Assembly: GCF_016801865.2 (NCBI RefSeq)
Contig: NC_068939.1
Span: 150,367,132-150,431,131, forward strand
Length of the DNA: 64,000 nucleotides
Direction: 5' to 3'
From: Culex pipiens pallens
Taxonomy: Eukaryota; Arthropoda; Insecta; Diptera; Culicidae
The notes under the pieces were generated by a model. It saw only the letters and a list, made by a program, of their open reading frames with translations. It searched no databases and was not told the origin of the DNA. Of the stretch, positions 22,932 to 36,023 are shown piece by piece (the stretch's first letter is position 1; every line of letters starts with the position of its first letter). The position numbers were made by a program, and so were the translations under genes.

Positions 22932-24480
22932 AATCCTGAGAATTCTCGGGACGGGTAATTGAACGCTCTATACAATCCTGATGAAAAAAAAAAAAAAATA
23001 CAAAATTTATGGAAGGTTAAAAACTAAAAGTGTCTCATAGATGGCTACTCTACCTTAACTCTAAGGACTTTTTGGTCTATACTTTCCCATGAATTGTGAA
23101 TTTGCCTTTTTTTTGTTGGTTTGTAGTACATTAAATGTACGTATGAAAAAGTTGTTAAATAAATTATATTAAGGAAGGCATTTACTCTGCCATCACTCCC
23201 ATGTTAATAAGATTTTATCTACCAGAATTTAATCGTAGACCTCATGCTATCGCAGCCCATTTGTGTATGTTTCATTGGGGACACCCAATCAGTGCAAATC
23301 GCGTAACTACCGACTTTTTCCATGATTTATCGTTCCATCATGGGCTGTTTGCTCATCGTGAAATCGCGTTTGATGTGTTGTGTGTTTGCAGAGGTCGAGC
23401 AGGGCTAAAAGCTACCAGCGGACCACCGAATGGCCAGTTGGACGGGACACTTCTGCCAGAAAGCTGCCTCACTTGGGTCGTAAAAATTGATCGTCAACCG
23501 GGGAGCCGTTCCGGGGGGCTGGACACAGTTCACGATAATTGCCAATGAATTGCCAGTTTAAAATTGCGAGCTGTAAAGTGCGGGGGGAGCAAACAAAATG
23601 AAAAAAAGGAAAATGGCACCCGATTTTAATGAATCTACCTCCAGCAAGATGTGAGTTAAATTTTAATGACTATTCTGTATCGGTGTTTGTACTGGTCGCT
23701 TATTTTCAATTCGCGTGAAATTCTTAATTTGTGCTGGGGATACAGAGCTCAACTCGGTTTAGTAGAAGGGGGAAAATTTAAACCATTTCGAGGTGCTGCT
23801 AAGCACCACCATAAATCAAGTAGCGTGTATGAGCTCTCTCCTCCTTGGTTATCTTCGTGGAAATTTCAATCCGCCTGTAACGTATCGAGGGGATGTTTTC
23901 CTAGTTATGAAATGTTATTTTAATGGCACATAATTATTAAACAAAACTGATTTATAAACATCTTATTTTTACTTTTACAAATAAAAAATTGACAACATTT
24001 TCCTAATAAAATATTAAGAAAATCTGTATCTTGTACTGTTTCGAACTTTTGAAGGAAATAGTTACACTCCGAATTAAATTTTCTTATTCCTTGATTTGAC
24101 TTTTCACACAAAAAATTGATTGTCCAAAAAAACCATTTTTGAAAAATCTATTTTTTTATTTGTACAGGATAACAAAAAATGCCATCTGTTGAGCTTTGGT
24201 CAAAATTTATTTGGCACTGTGACAATATTTTTTCGAAAAACTCATGAGTTTTGAAAAACGTAAAAAAGTCGAAAAAACTATTTTGAATTTAATTATAGAT
24301 AAGATTTATTTCACTTTCAATCAGTGGTTCTTAACTTTTTCTTTTTCTTCCTCAAGTATTGGTTAGGGAGCGCAGAAAAAATGACCCCCTGCTCCACCAG
24401 TAGAAAACGGTTTTATGGGTTATTTAAGCATCTGTGCCAATTTTGAGCGATGATACCCGAGCCTGAAATTGGCTAGAAAA
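22932..24480. other. Non-coding stretch, partly unique DNA
   Basis: 23190-23650 and 23700-23920 are GC-richer than the surroundings and look non-repetitive. A 115-codon frame at 23201-23548 has no recognisable domain. The rest is AT-rich. I see no supportable gene. Confidence 0.45.
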
Positions 24481-26105
24481 GAGCAATTTCAGCTCAAATC
24501 AGGAATTTTTCTGGTACTTTTGTACCCGACCCTCTCCGATTCCGATGAAACTTTGTAGACATGTTATCCTAGGCCTATATAAACTATTTTTGTGTATATG
24601 GAGCCAACAGTACTCGAAAATAACATTTGAGAAGGGCGTAAGGTATTTAAATATTTTTGCATTTTGTAATTTAAAAATTACTGTATCTCGAAGCCGTTGC
24701 GTCGTATCAAAAAGTGGTCAAAGACAAACTTGTAGGAAATTGGACGGGCTTTCTGAAAAAAATACACTGAAACAAAAATACACACCACATCTATGAGATT
24801 TTTTGATTTTTAAGTCTAGAACTTAAATTTAAAGGTGATTCAAAATTTTTGAGGAAATAGCATAAAATGTTACCAAAAGACTGATGAAAAATGCAGGATG
24901 GTATGTCTCTCCTAAAAAAATACAAAAATCATTTACTAAAACTGTTTTTCTGAAAAGTGGTCTAAACGTCAAAATTTTTGAAACCCGGTAGTGGGAATCG
25001 ATTCTCCAGACAATTTTACATAAAAGTCTCCATATTGACCATTGTCCTATGTCCAATCCTTGGGAAGATACAGCAGTTTTAAAAATAAAAATGAAGAAAA
25101 AATGGGTTTTTTTTGTGGTTTTTGGCAATTTCTATATTACAGATTTGGTTTTTCAGTCTCGTAAATATATTTACCGGAAAGCTCGTCCAATTTCCCATAA
25201 GTTTGCTTTTGACAGCTTTTTGATTTATATCGTTTTTATATTTACGTAATCAAATTTACTATCCTGGTTTCTACCACACTGAAAAAAATATTCTATTTTC
25301 AGTTAAAAGCAATGTAATTAAGCTTATATCTGTAAGCCCTTACATCCAATTGAAATGCTGTCAAAGGCAAACTTATGGGAAATCGGATGAGCTTTCCGGT
25401 AAAAATATTTACGAGACTGAAAAACCAAGTCTGTCATATAGAAATTGCCAAAAACCACAAAAAAAAAAAACGTTTTTTCAACATTTTTATTTTTACAACC
25501 GCTGTATCTTCCCAAGGATTGGACATAGGACAATGGTCAATATGGAGACTTTTATGTAAAATTGTCTCGAGAATCGATTCCCTATACCGGGTTTCAAAAA
25601 TTTTGACGTTTAGACCACTTTTCAAAAACAAAGTTTTAGTAAATGATTTTTGTATTTTTTTAGGAAAGACATACCATCCTGCATTTTTCGTCAGTCTTTT
25701 GGTAACATTTTAGGCTATTTCCAAAATTTTTTTTCCAAATCGTGGCATCACCTTTAAATTTAAGTTTTAGACTTAAAAATCAAAATATCTCATAGATGTG
25801 GCGTGTATTTTTGTTTCAGTGTATTTTTTTCAGAAAGCCCGTCCAATTTCCTACAAGTTTGTCTTGGACCACTTTTTTTTACGACGCAACGGCTTCGAGA
25901 TACAGTAATTTTCAAATTACAAAATACAAAAATATTTAAATACCTTACGCCCTTCTCAAATGTTATTTTCGAGTACTATTGGCTCCATATACACAAAAAT
26001 GGTTTATATAGGCCTAGGATAACATGTCTACAAAGTTTCATTGAAATCGGAGAGGGTCGGGTACAAAAGTACCAGAAAAATTCCTGATTTGAGCTGGAAT
26101 TGCTC
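24481..26105. repeat. Long inverted repeat with 736/749-bp arms
   Basis: Left arm 24481-25216 and right arm 25357-26105 are reverse complements with few differences and a spacer of 140 bp. The outer ends are GAGCAATTTCAGCTCAAATC and its near complement. Opposite-strand open frames (24829-25128 and 25375-25713) are the same arm read twice. The left arm contains CCCTCTCCGATTCCGATGAA, GGAAATTGGACG and TTTTACATAAAAGTCTCC, modules shared with other foldbacks here. Confidence 0.92.
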
Positions 26106-26164
26106 AAAAAAGTTTTTCAAACAAAAATGATATTTTTGCAATTCCACTGTGAAACTGTCAACTT

Positions 26165-26560
26165 TTCTGTCCTTCTGGAGAAACGAAACGGCCTACTTTT
26201 CCCTACTAAAAATAACAGAATGGAAAATTAATACCTTTCAATAACAGTGCTGAAAAGTTCTACTTTTCAGCACTGAAATGGGTGCTGAAAAGTTGAACTT
26301 TTCAACACTAGTATTGAAAAGTAACATTTTGCAATATTTTTTTGTTTTGAACGATGAATTTACTAAACATATGAATGTTTGACATATAATTCCATTAAAG
26401 AAGCGTTTTTCGGAATTGCAAAAAATGTTGTAAGCAACTAGTTGCAAAACTTGATTTTTTCAGCACTCGTCGTATTTATCCAACTCGGTAAACCTCGTTG
26501 AATAAATGTACAACTCGTGCTGAAAAAATCTTCTTTTTGCAACTTGTTTAAATCGCTAAT
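26165..26560. repeat. Palindrome-rich repeat (CTGAAAAGTTCTACTTTTCAG)
   Basis: It contains the palindromes TGCTGAAAAGTTCTACTTTT/CAGCA near 26250-26275 and a second at 26283-26310. At 26450-26545 TTTTTTCAGCACTCGTCGTA is followed by its complement, with GTTGCAAAA at both ends. A reverse-orientation relative lies at 54958-55380. It is non-coding. Confidence 0.75.
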
Positions 26561-27000
26561 AACTTTTCAGGATCGAGTTTTACAGCTTTGGTATGTTCTA
26601 CAAAGTTGTAGATCATTAAATTTTTATTCAGAATCTCACTTTTGGGAATATTCTAGTGGAAGTAGCGCTCCACGCAGACCAAGCAGTAAGAAAATTGTTT
26701 TTTCATATTTTTTTAGATTTTCCCCATTCAAACTTTACCCCCGAGTATCAATGGGTAAATGTTGACCGACTTTGCTTATATTTCGCCCAGAGTCCTAAAA
26801 TAGCTCAAGGAACAATAATCAGCTTGTGGAGCGAGGTTTTGAAAAAAAGTTGCATATTCTGGGCACCTCAGTATTGGTTCATGACATTTTCAATAAAATT
26901 AGTTTTTTTTTTCATTCCAATTTTTAGAAGTTTGCTTATAGACATTTGAAATTTATAAATAAAGTAATTTAAAATTTGTTTCAATGTTCTGCTACGTGAA

Positions 27001-27120
27001 CAGGGGTGGTGACATTGATAGAATTTTCATTATTTTTCAAATACTAAGGTAAGGTTCATTTTGTAATTTATTTTTTGAAAACATGTACTGTTACGTACAT
27101 TACGCACGTACTTTTACCTT
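27001..27120. repeat. Fragment of the CCGGGGTGACTTTGATAG MITE family
   Basis: It shares GGTGACATTGATAGAATTTT and the downstream AAAACATGTACTG with the complete element at 36024-36896. It is truncated on its right, where another repeat begins. Confidence 0.5.
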
Positions 27121-27960
27121 CTTCACTGAGGTAAGGCTATAATCCTGCTCGAAAAATGAAGTTTTCATAAGAAGTTCGTAGACCCACCTTCATGTATACA
27201 TGCCGACTCAGAATCGAAAACTGAACAAATGTCTGTGTGTATGTGTGTGTGTATGTGTGTGTGTATGTATGTATGTGACCAACAAACTAGCTCATGTTTC
27301 TCGGCACTGGCTGAACCGATTTGACCCAAACCAGTTGCATTCGACTTGGTTTAGGGTCCCATAGATCGAGTTTTATACTAATTGAAGTTCCGATAAGTAG
27401 TTCAAAAGTTATGTATAAAAATGTGTTTTCTAATATATCCGGATGTTAGGTAAATTGCCTGAAATTGATTCAAATACCATCATGTTACACATCCTTGGTT
27501 AGGTAATCGAAAGACCTTTCCAACGAGTCCAAAACATTGAAGATCTGGCAACCCAGTCTCAAGTTATGACCACGTAAGCGATATTTATGTACTTTTTGAA
27601 GGCCGGATCTCACTTAAATGTATGATATCTGTGTCCGGATCCATCATCCGACCCATCTCTGGTTAGGTAATCGATATACCTTTCCAACGAGTCCAAAACA
27701 TTGAAGATCTGGAAACCCTGTCTCAAGTTATGACCACATAAGTTATATTCATGTACTTTTTTAAAGCTGGATCTCCCTTTTTTGTAAACATCTCCGGATT
27801 ATTGTCTGGATCCATCAACCGACCTTTTGTTGGAAAGCTAATCGAGATACCTTCCAAACGAGTCTGAATCTGGCAACCCAGTTTAAGTTATGATGCATGA
27901 TTATTCCAAAGAATTCATAATTCAGATGAAAAATATTTCCGGATCATTTTTAAGCAAGTA
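27120..27960. repeat. GAGGTAAGGCTATAATCCTGC repeat with a 165-bp internal tandem
   Basis: The left end CACTGAGGTAAGGCTATAAT matches the reverse complement of 43700-43735, and the body matches 43266-43700. It contains a TG/TATG microsatellite at 27230-27280. The segment with CCTTTCCAACGAGTCCAAAA is repeated at 27515, 27679 and (degraded) 27850, a period of 164-171 bp. It is dispersed and non-coding. Confidence 0.7.
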
Positions 27961-30047
27961 GTGAGGAATGCATTAACCACATAGGTGGATTCAGTTAGGT
28001 TTTTTTTTATGAATCGGATTTTTACAACAAGACTTTTATTGAAGATGCGTTGAAAATTGTTGTTCTAAATTTTGGGCTGGCATTATAGTGACTGTGTTTC
28101 TTGCAAAAGAATTGTTTTAATAATAATGCAAGTTAAAAACATTTTAAAAAAATAATCGGTAAAGATTTTTTTGGAAAAAGTAATTAATTTTAAGAACCAA
28201 TTTTAAAATCCATTATGAAGTATGATTTAAAAAAAAATCCACAGCATTGCTTCAAATTTTTTAAACATAAAAATTGGAAACTATCAAAAATACATAAAAA
28301 ATTCATAAAAAATAGATTTCTTTTGTATAGAAATTGTCCACGAGGGAGGTAGGAGGATATTTGAGATTTCAAAAAAGTATCCACGTGGTTTATGGATGGC
28401 CCCATAGGTAAATGAAAAAATAGTTGGTCATCATCATTATTTTAGGCAGAAAATAAATTGTTTTCTAGACAAACCTGATCATAACTTACAACTTTGCCTA
28501 TGATACCAAATTGTCCTGAAAATCCCATCTCACGATACAGGACAGCCTGCATTTTGTATGGAGAAAGCAATGATGCGAAAATGCTTATTTTGGCATACTA
28601 AATCTATAGATTAAGTTTCAATCAAAAGTTGCAATGTAAAGTCGATATTCCAAAACGAAGAGAATAAAATACGTAGGCCGTTGCAAATATTTTTTGATGT
28701 TTATTTCTCTCGACCCTGGCAAAAAAAAAAATCATGCCATGGTATATTTTTTTAAGGAAACAAGTGTTGCAAAATGTATTTTACACCTGCCCAATTGTTT
28801 TGCAATCATTAGTTTCCAAAATATCTACGAAATCGACGAAAAAATTTTCACAGAAATTCACAAAAATCAACAATATTTTTGATTGATTCCAAACATGCTA
28901 AATATGATTATAAACGCAGGAAAATTCATTGTTTGGGCGACATGAACTTTGAATAATATTTGCAAATGGTGTTAATTTTTTAAAATAGGAATCGATTTGT
29001 TGTTTTTTTTCTCTCAAATATTAAACTGACTTCATAATAGCTCCCCCTCCCATTCAATTTCAACCCATCGCGAAAAAGGACGACGGCGCGTCGCGATGTG
29101 GGCGTGTTTGTGTGTGCTTGCTTTATCCTCTTAGCACAGTTCTATAATATGGGGTGTTATTACACTTGTATGCACCATATCGTCGACACGTCGTAACTCT
29201 TGTTCGGTATAGCGATTTCCCGCGAAATAATGGAATGAAGCGAAAAAAGAAGAAGAAGGAAAACCGTACTTTCACCCTGGAATCGCAATAAATCATCATT
29301 TTCCGCGGCAATCAACCAAAGACCGGTGGGGAGAAAAAACACGGATTCCACGCCACGTTGACCTTCAGCGTGTGGGGGAAACACGTGGAGTTATTTTTCT
29401 TCCACTTGAGCGATATTTTCCTTTTACGGGCTTAATTATCTTGTTAGAATTGGCCCGATAGATGATCAATTTACCTCGTTTGAGCACTGCTGCTTGGTTT
29501 GTTGGAGAAAAAAAGATTTTTCAAGAAGATTTATAGAAATTTATTAAAACAATAACAATCATAATAATTTAGGAAACAGAGGCATCAGATCTCAGCTTTT
29601 CACTCCCCGTCCAGAGTGATTATCGCCCATAAGCAGATGGCATGAGAAATGAGTGAAGTTTTTTTTTCATCGCAAATGTCGTCATCTGTCCTTTCAGCTT
29701 TTCCCCTGCAAAGAAGTCCTGGTGTGTCTCTCGAGGAAAAATTGCGTCTCATTTTTCTTGGCCTTGCTTTAATTAAAATATGCAAGCGGAACCGGCATCG
29801 TTCTGGTTGTCTTCCAAGCAAAAAAAAAAAAAGGATCCCGGAGATGGTAGATTTTATTCGTTTGCAGTACAGGAACGCTATAGCAACATGCTTAAAAATG
29901 CTCGGCTATTCCTGTAATCTAATGGCTTGGGTAAAATGATGGCATCTTAGAGTGTTAAAGATTCTGAATTAATTTATTGAGAAATTCCAGAGAATTGGAA
30001 AATTTTGTGAAAATTGGGAAATTACTAAGGTGAATCAACAAAAATTA
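27961..30047. other. Non-coding stretch; unique island at 29040-29960
   Basis: 28380-28402 holds the GGACCATCC-type palindrome word, and 28480-28640 has weak resemblance to the Aldh-intron foldback. 29040-29960 is more complex and non-repetitive, with 73- and 96-codon frames on opposite strands that I cannot assign. No gene is supported. Confidence 0.4.
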
Positions 30048-30934
30048 CCCGGGCAGACGGTAATAACAAAATTCAAGCCATTTCAATAACAAAAACTGTT
30101 AAAATAACAGAAAGTGTTATGAAATCTTCTTGGAAACCCATTTTTGCAAAAGCGTTTTATAACAGTTTATGTTATCATAACAAAATTTGTTATTGGTTGA
30201 AGCCAAAACAACTTTGGAATAACATTTTTTGTTATGGAAGAATACCTCCAACTGTTATTGGGCTGATCGGATTAGTTGTTAAAATAACTAAAAATAATAA
30301 CAAAGATTTGTTCGAAGAATAACTAAAAATGTTATTTGTCTGTTATAACAATAACAATCCAATAACAAAAAAAAAATCATGACGACGACCCGGGCATACG
30401 GTAATAACAAAATTCATGCCATTTCAATAACAAATACTGTTAAAATAATAGAAAGTGTTATGGAATCTTCCTGAAGAATCCATTTTTGCATAAGGATTTA
30501 ATAACAGTTTATGTTATCATAACACAAATTGTTATTGGTCTGATATTGGGTGCAAGTCAAAACAACTTGGGAATAACATTTTTTGTCATGGAAGAATACC
30601 TCAAACTGTTATTGGGATGATCGGATTAGTTGTTAAAATAACAAAAAATAACAACAAAGATTTGTTCGAAGAATAACTAAAAATGTTATTAGTCTCTTAT
30701 TAAAATAACAATTCAATAACAAAAAAATCATTTTTGACGAATAGCAAATCTTGTTATAAATAACGTAAACTGTTATTGGCTTATTGTATTCAAATATCAA
30801 AAAATGTTATTTACAAGTTATTTCCGTCTGCTCGGGGAATAACAAAACTTGTTATAAGTAACATAAAATGGTATTGGCCTTGGATTTTCAAATATCAAAA
30901 AATGTTATTCCCAAGTTATTTCCGTCTGATCGGG
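30048..30934 (+). mobile_element. CCCGGGCAGACGG-family MITE interrupted by another copy of itself
   Basis: 30048-30388 is the left three quarters of the family consensus and 30837-30934 is exactly the remainder, ending CCGTCTGATCGGG. Between them sits a complete second copy (30389-30836) in the same orientation. The outer element therefore existed before the inner one arrived. Confidence 0.9.
30389..30836 (+). mobile_element. CCCGGGCAGACGG-family MITE, inner copy
   Basis: A complete 448-bp element with left end CCCGGGCATACGGTAATAAC and right end CGTCTGCTCGGG. It is flanked by GA on both sides (30387-30388 and 30837-30838). Since the uninterrupted consensus reads CGACGAATAAC, this is a clean 2-bp target duplication proven against an empty site. 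Confidence 0.92.
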
Positions 30935-31634
30935 ATGTTTTTTTGCGATGGCTTTTAGAAACTTTCAACTACAGAGTATCACCCTATATGCACGTTGCAG
31001 AGCGTCATTAAAAAAATGTCAAATTTCTTACTCACTAACCACTTCAATCTGATGATTTAGGCAAGTGGACGGAAATTTGGAAAACACGTTGAAGTGTCCT
31101 AATCCCAACCAGCTTTGATCCAGTCCACTTTTGCACATGCAATTGCCGCAAAACGTCTCAATTTGCTCGCCCTTGCGCTGCCTTCATCTCGAATGTAATG
31201 AGGTTGTTACGGGTTTAATGTGTGCCGCAGTTATCCGAAGTGAGGCGGCGTTGTTTCGGGGGGACTCAATGTAATCGGGATGTCGTAACTCTCACAGAGC
31301 AGCGCGGGCTTAAACCGTTTTGTGGGGTTCAGAAGTGGACGCACGTGGACCATCTCTCGTATCTTCTTGGAAGGTGCAATAAAACCGTAATACCCACGGA
31401 TGATGGTCCAATTTTAGCGAAATTTGCAGTTTCAGTTGGTGGGTTATGCGGATTAAAGCCGGGGCCATCTTGGAGGTAAGTCGCTGGATTGGATTACGGC
31501 TTGTGGGAGCTTGATTGAGGTATTGGATGGCATGTTATTGTTAATAGTATTGTTTTTATAACGTTCAAGCAAATGCTTATAACTCAGAAACGGTGCGCTT
31601 TTTTAAAAAAATCGCTAAAAGCAATTTTTGATAG
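30935..31634. other. Unique non-coding DNA
   Basis: A GC-richer island (31080-31480) without repeats that I can recognise. The 85-codon frame at 31222-31479 has no known motif. No gene is supported. Confidence 0.4.
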
Positions 31635-32921
31635 CAAATTGGGTAATTCTCCGCCAACTCACACAGCAGTTGCCCCGACCCCTCTTCGATTTGCGTGAAA
31701 CTTTGTCTTAAGGGGTAACTTTTGTCCCTGATCACGAATCCGAGGTCCGTTTTTTGATATCTCGTGACGGAGGGGCGGTACGACCCCTTCCATTTTTGAA
31801 CATGCGAAAAAAGAGGTGTTTTTCAATAATTTGCAGCCTGAAACGTTGATGAGATTGAAATTTGGTGTCGAAGGGACTTTTATGTAAAATTAGACGCCCG
31901 ATTTGATGGCGTACTCAGAATTCCGAAAAAAATTCTCCCATTTTCCGATACTCGACTGTAAAAAAATTTGGAACATGTCATTTTATGGGAAATTTAATGT
32001 AATTTTCGAATCTAAATTGACCCAGAAGGGTCATTTTTTCATTTGGAACAAAATTTTTCATTTTAAAATTTCGTGTTTTTTCTAACTTTGCAGGATTATT
32101 TTTTAGAGTGTATAATGTTCTACAAAGTTGTAGAGCAGACAATTACAAAAAAAAAATGATATATAGACATAAGGGGTTTGCTTATAAACATCACGAGTTA
32201 TTGCTATATTACGAAAACAACTTTTGAAAAAGTTGGTCGTCATCGATCATGGCCGTTCATGGTCACCCGCGACAGACACGGACGACGAAACAAAGAGAAA
32301 CGCAAAAAGTAACTTTTTCAAAACTTTTTTTTCGTAAAATCACGATAACTCGTGATGTTTATAAGCAAACCCCTTATGTCTATATATCAAAATTTTTGTA
32401 ATTGTCTGCTCTACAACTCTATACTCTAAAAAATAACCCTGCAAAATCAGAAAAAAAACGAAATTTTAAAAAGAAAATTTTTGTTCTAAATGAAAAAATG
32501 ACCCTTCTGGGTCAATGTAGATTCGAAAAGAACATTAAATTTCCCATAAAATGACATGTTCCAATTTTTTTTACAGTCGAGTAACGGAAAATGGGAGAAT
32601 TTTTAAAACTTTTTTAGTGTTTTTTTCGATGAAAAATACGTTTTTTCGGAATTCTAATTTTACATAAAAGTCCCTTTGACACCAAATTTCTATCTCATCA
32701 CCGTTTCAGGCTGCAAATTATTGAAAAACACCTCTTTTTTCGCATGTTCAAAAATGGAAGGGGTCGTACCGCCCCTCCGTCACGAGATCTCAAAAAACGG
32801 ACCTCGGATTCGTGATCAGGGACAAAAGTTATCCCTTAGGACAAAGTTTCACGCAAATCAAAGAGGGGTCGGGGCATCTTTTCCTGATTTCGTGTGAGTT
32901 GGTAGAGAATTACCCAATTTG
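31635..32921. repeat. Long inverted repeat with 600-bp arms
   Basis: Left arm 31635-32235 and right arm 32311-32921 are reverse complements with a 75-bp spacer. The outer ends are CAAATTGGGTAATTCTC and its complement. The spacer itself carries the complementary words GTCGTCATCG and GACGACG. A decayed relative, interrupted by other DNA, lies at 39392-41358. No coding capacity. Confidence 0.92.
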
Positions 32922-33004
32922 ATTTAAAATTATTACCAGATTTATGGGTTCAATCCCAGAAGGTTCCTGTGGCAAATTTTGAGACGAGATTATTCTGATC
33001 ACGG

Positions 33005-33235
33005 CGTCTCCCTGGGTCCTGTCCCGGTGGAGTCGCTGGTAGGCAGTCGGACTCATAATCCAAAGGTCGACAGTTCTAATCCCGGGGGTGGATGGAAGCT
33101 TAAGTGTAAAAAGAGGTTTGCAATTGCCTCACAACAATCAAGCTTTCGGACACCTAGTTTCGAGTAGGAATCTCGCAATCGAGGAACATCAAGGCAATGC
33201 TGTAGAGCGAATAATTTGATTTGATTTGATTTATT
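33005..33235 (+). mobile_element. tRNA-Met-like SINE with TTGAT tail
   Basis: The 5' part has an A-box-like TGGAGTCGCTGG, then GGACTCATAATCC (loop with anticodon CAT) and a B-box-like AGTTCTAATCC. This is followed by a tRNA-unrelated body and a tail of repeated TTGAT at 33209-33230. The layout is that of a tRNA-derived SINE. Culex is known to carry tRNA-derived SINEs; I cannot say which family this is. Confidence 0.6.
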
Positions 33236-36023
33236 CAAAAAATCATCATATTTTCAACTTATTATAACTGTGGTACCAGATTTTGCACCACCCTTAACTG
33301 TGACGCTTTTTGTTTATTTAAAATTGTGCTTGAATAAGCATTAAAATGAGAAAACAACGTAGTTTAATTTGTCCCTTTAAATAAGTGTGTTTTTTTAAAG
33401 GAGAAAGGGATTGCCGGCAGACTTCGCTAATGTTGAAAAAATCAAAATGTAAATGGTTTAATTTGTTTGGCATTCTTTCTTTCAGTAAATTTCCCTCCAT
33501 TCATGGCGTAATTTATCACATTCACAGGAAGCTCACTTTCGCAACCGGATCCCGTGTCACTTGGGTCAGGTCCGGGTCCCAGCAAAGAAGATTAAATTTA
33601 TTAGCTCTTTATGAAGCGGATTATTTCAGGGCGGCTTGCGCGTCCGCCCCCAGAAACGATGGGCCATCGTTGGATTCTGACGAACGTTCGCTGCGGCAGG
33701 ATGGGAAAAGTGTTCCGTATTTTTTTTAACATATATGTTTGGAAAAAAAAACGGTAACACAAAAACACAGATTTTGCAACGCATCATTTGCTGATGGTAG
33801 AGGGGATCCAGTGATGGGGGATTTCATACATCAACTGAAAAACTATTTTTTAAGATAGTGATTTTTCTTCCCAGCTGTTTACTTGTTTATCCCTTTTGTT
33901 TTGTTACGTCAGTATCACGTTTTGTACATTCCAAGCAAAAGAAGCTATCATTTGATGCTCGCTGCACAAAAACATCAGAGAGTATTCTCGATTTCATTGG
34001 TAAGATTTCAAACGAGCACTTACAATGAACTCAAATTGATGAGCGATGAACTCAAATGCATGTAAAATATCTCAAACAGGAATCTGGGAGTAGGAAGTAG
34101 GACGCGAATGTCAAGAAAATGAAGGAATTCGACGCTAACGGGAGAGAATTGAGCGAAAAGACTCCGGAAATGGAAATTTTTCTTTTAATTTTTCTCGTTT
34201 TGCACAAACGATGAACGTTTTGACCGAACGATGATCATTTTGCTTCGTGCGTGTTTGAAAAGATCTGAGTGAAAAAGATAATAGCTACTGTCTCTATAAC
34301 TTGTGAGATCTCTCCACGTGTCTCGTGATTCTCAGCGATGATATTCTCTCTCTATCACTCTTCCCCATTATCCACGACTATGCGCTCTCACCACTGAGTC
34401 GCTTAATCTCTCCGAAAAATGCTTTTGTGGTTAAACGCTGATGCGGTGGGATGATCGTGTCAGCGGTAATGAGAGAAAAAAGGAGAATGTCAAACGTGAG
34501 TGTGTCAACACAAAAACGTGTTCGGCTATGTTCGGCGCTGAGAGTTTCAATACGGAAACAATTAAGTATTAAGTATTAAGTATTAAGAGCAGTAGTATTT
34601 GGGCATGGGGCATGAGTATGCAGGCTTGATAATTATATTGAGACAACCCTGACCAAACAAAATATATCTGAAAATTTAAGTAGTTCCTCATGACATTTTG
34701 AAAAATTCCCTTCTCTGACCGAAAGTGAGCCTGATTGCATGTTTTGTAGCACCATTTTACGCAGATGAGTGAAGGCAAAGGGGGGTCGGGTTGTAGCGAG
34801 CATCGCAAAGGGGTTAATCCTTTGGCAACACCATGGAGCAGGCACAACACATAAGCCGTAACAACTTCTCCCTCCCACGTGTTGGAAGTGAGGGTGGGAG
34901 GGAGATGAACTGTCGGTTGGCCGCAGGTCCCATCAAAAGAACCCGCAGCCAGCCTGATATGATTTTGTAATAAAAGAGAGTGAGGCTTTTTTGCGTTGGT
35001 TATGAGACAGGTGGATTTATTAAATTGGGGATTGCCTCGAGCTCATCATCAACGTCGAGGTGTGCATTCATGAAGCGCGTTGGGTATCGTTTGGAGGGCA
35101 ATATTGTGTGTGTGTGTGGGTGTTTCGTTAAAATTTTGCGATTGATCAGATTTTAATACCAGCTTAAAGGTATAATGTCGTTAATAATTTATTGGACCCT
35201 CGTGGAATTTATTCAGCTTTAATGCATACTGCATTCAAAATAGCATTTTTTTTAATTTCCCCAATAATTATAGTTCTGTTTTAATTATTTGGACTACAAA
35301 CTGAATTTTTAATCTAATAAAATCAGATAATACAATGGTTGAAACGATTATAATGATAAATATTTTAAGTAAAATAACTTCAGTTCGTTTTTATTATAAC
35401 GTTTGCTATTCTTTTAGAGGTTATTCCTCAGCAACCGGGTAACAAACCCAAAAATGTTTTTCCATGTTATTGCGCAATTCCCACTAACTTGGACTTCGCA
35501 CTAAATTATTGCTATCGATCGCACTATTGCGACTTGTCAAACTGCCTTGGGAAAATTTAAATTTCCTAAAAAATGATCAAAGTGCTTTCAGCTGTCAATC
35601 GCAATTTTAAAGTGCGAATGTCCAGATTGGTGGAAACTGCGACTGGCAGTGTAAACAAACAACTACTGGTTGCCTAGTTTGTCGAATTCTTGTTGTCAAA
35701 AGTGCGAGAAAAAACTGCGGGCAAAATCCAAGTTACAGTGCAAGGGTCAATAAAAAAAAAAGATTTTTCGGAAAAAACGGCTACAATGCAAAATGAGTTT
35801 TGACCAACTTGTACCATAGTTAAAAAGTTGGCATTTTTTGTTATAATTTCTAAAACTTATCCACAAATGAAATTATTCACAAAATCAACTGAAAACAATC
35901 TAAAATGCATATTTAGCATGTTTGGGCTCGTTTAAAAATGATTTGAATTTTTATGAAATTTCGATAAACTGCACCGCCAAAATTCTTTTTTCACAAAAAA
36001 TAAAATTTTCGTCAATACTAAGA
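33236..36023. other. Non-coding stretch with unique islands
   Basis: 33500-33730 and 34080-35150 are comparatively complex. 34190-34530 has many GAGA/CTCTC words. A 7-bp microsatellite (TATTAAG, about 3.5 units) is at 34563-34587. 35491-35640 is a 150-bp palindrome (CCACTAACTTGGACTTCGCA and its degraded complement). Open frames of up to 114 codons have no recognisable motif. Confidence 0.45.

Noticed and set aside
24829..25713. Matching open frames in the 24481-26105 repeat
   Set aside because: Same reason: mirrored arms, no motif, and slippage-prone poly(A) runs.
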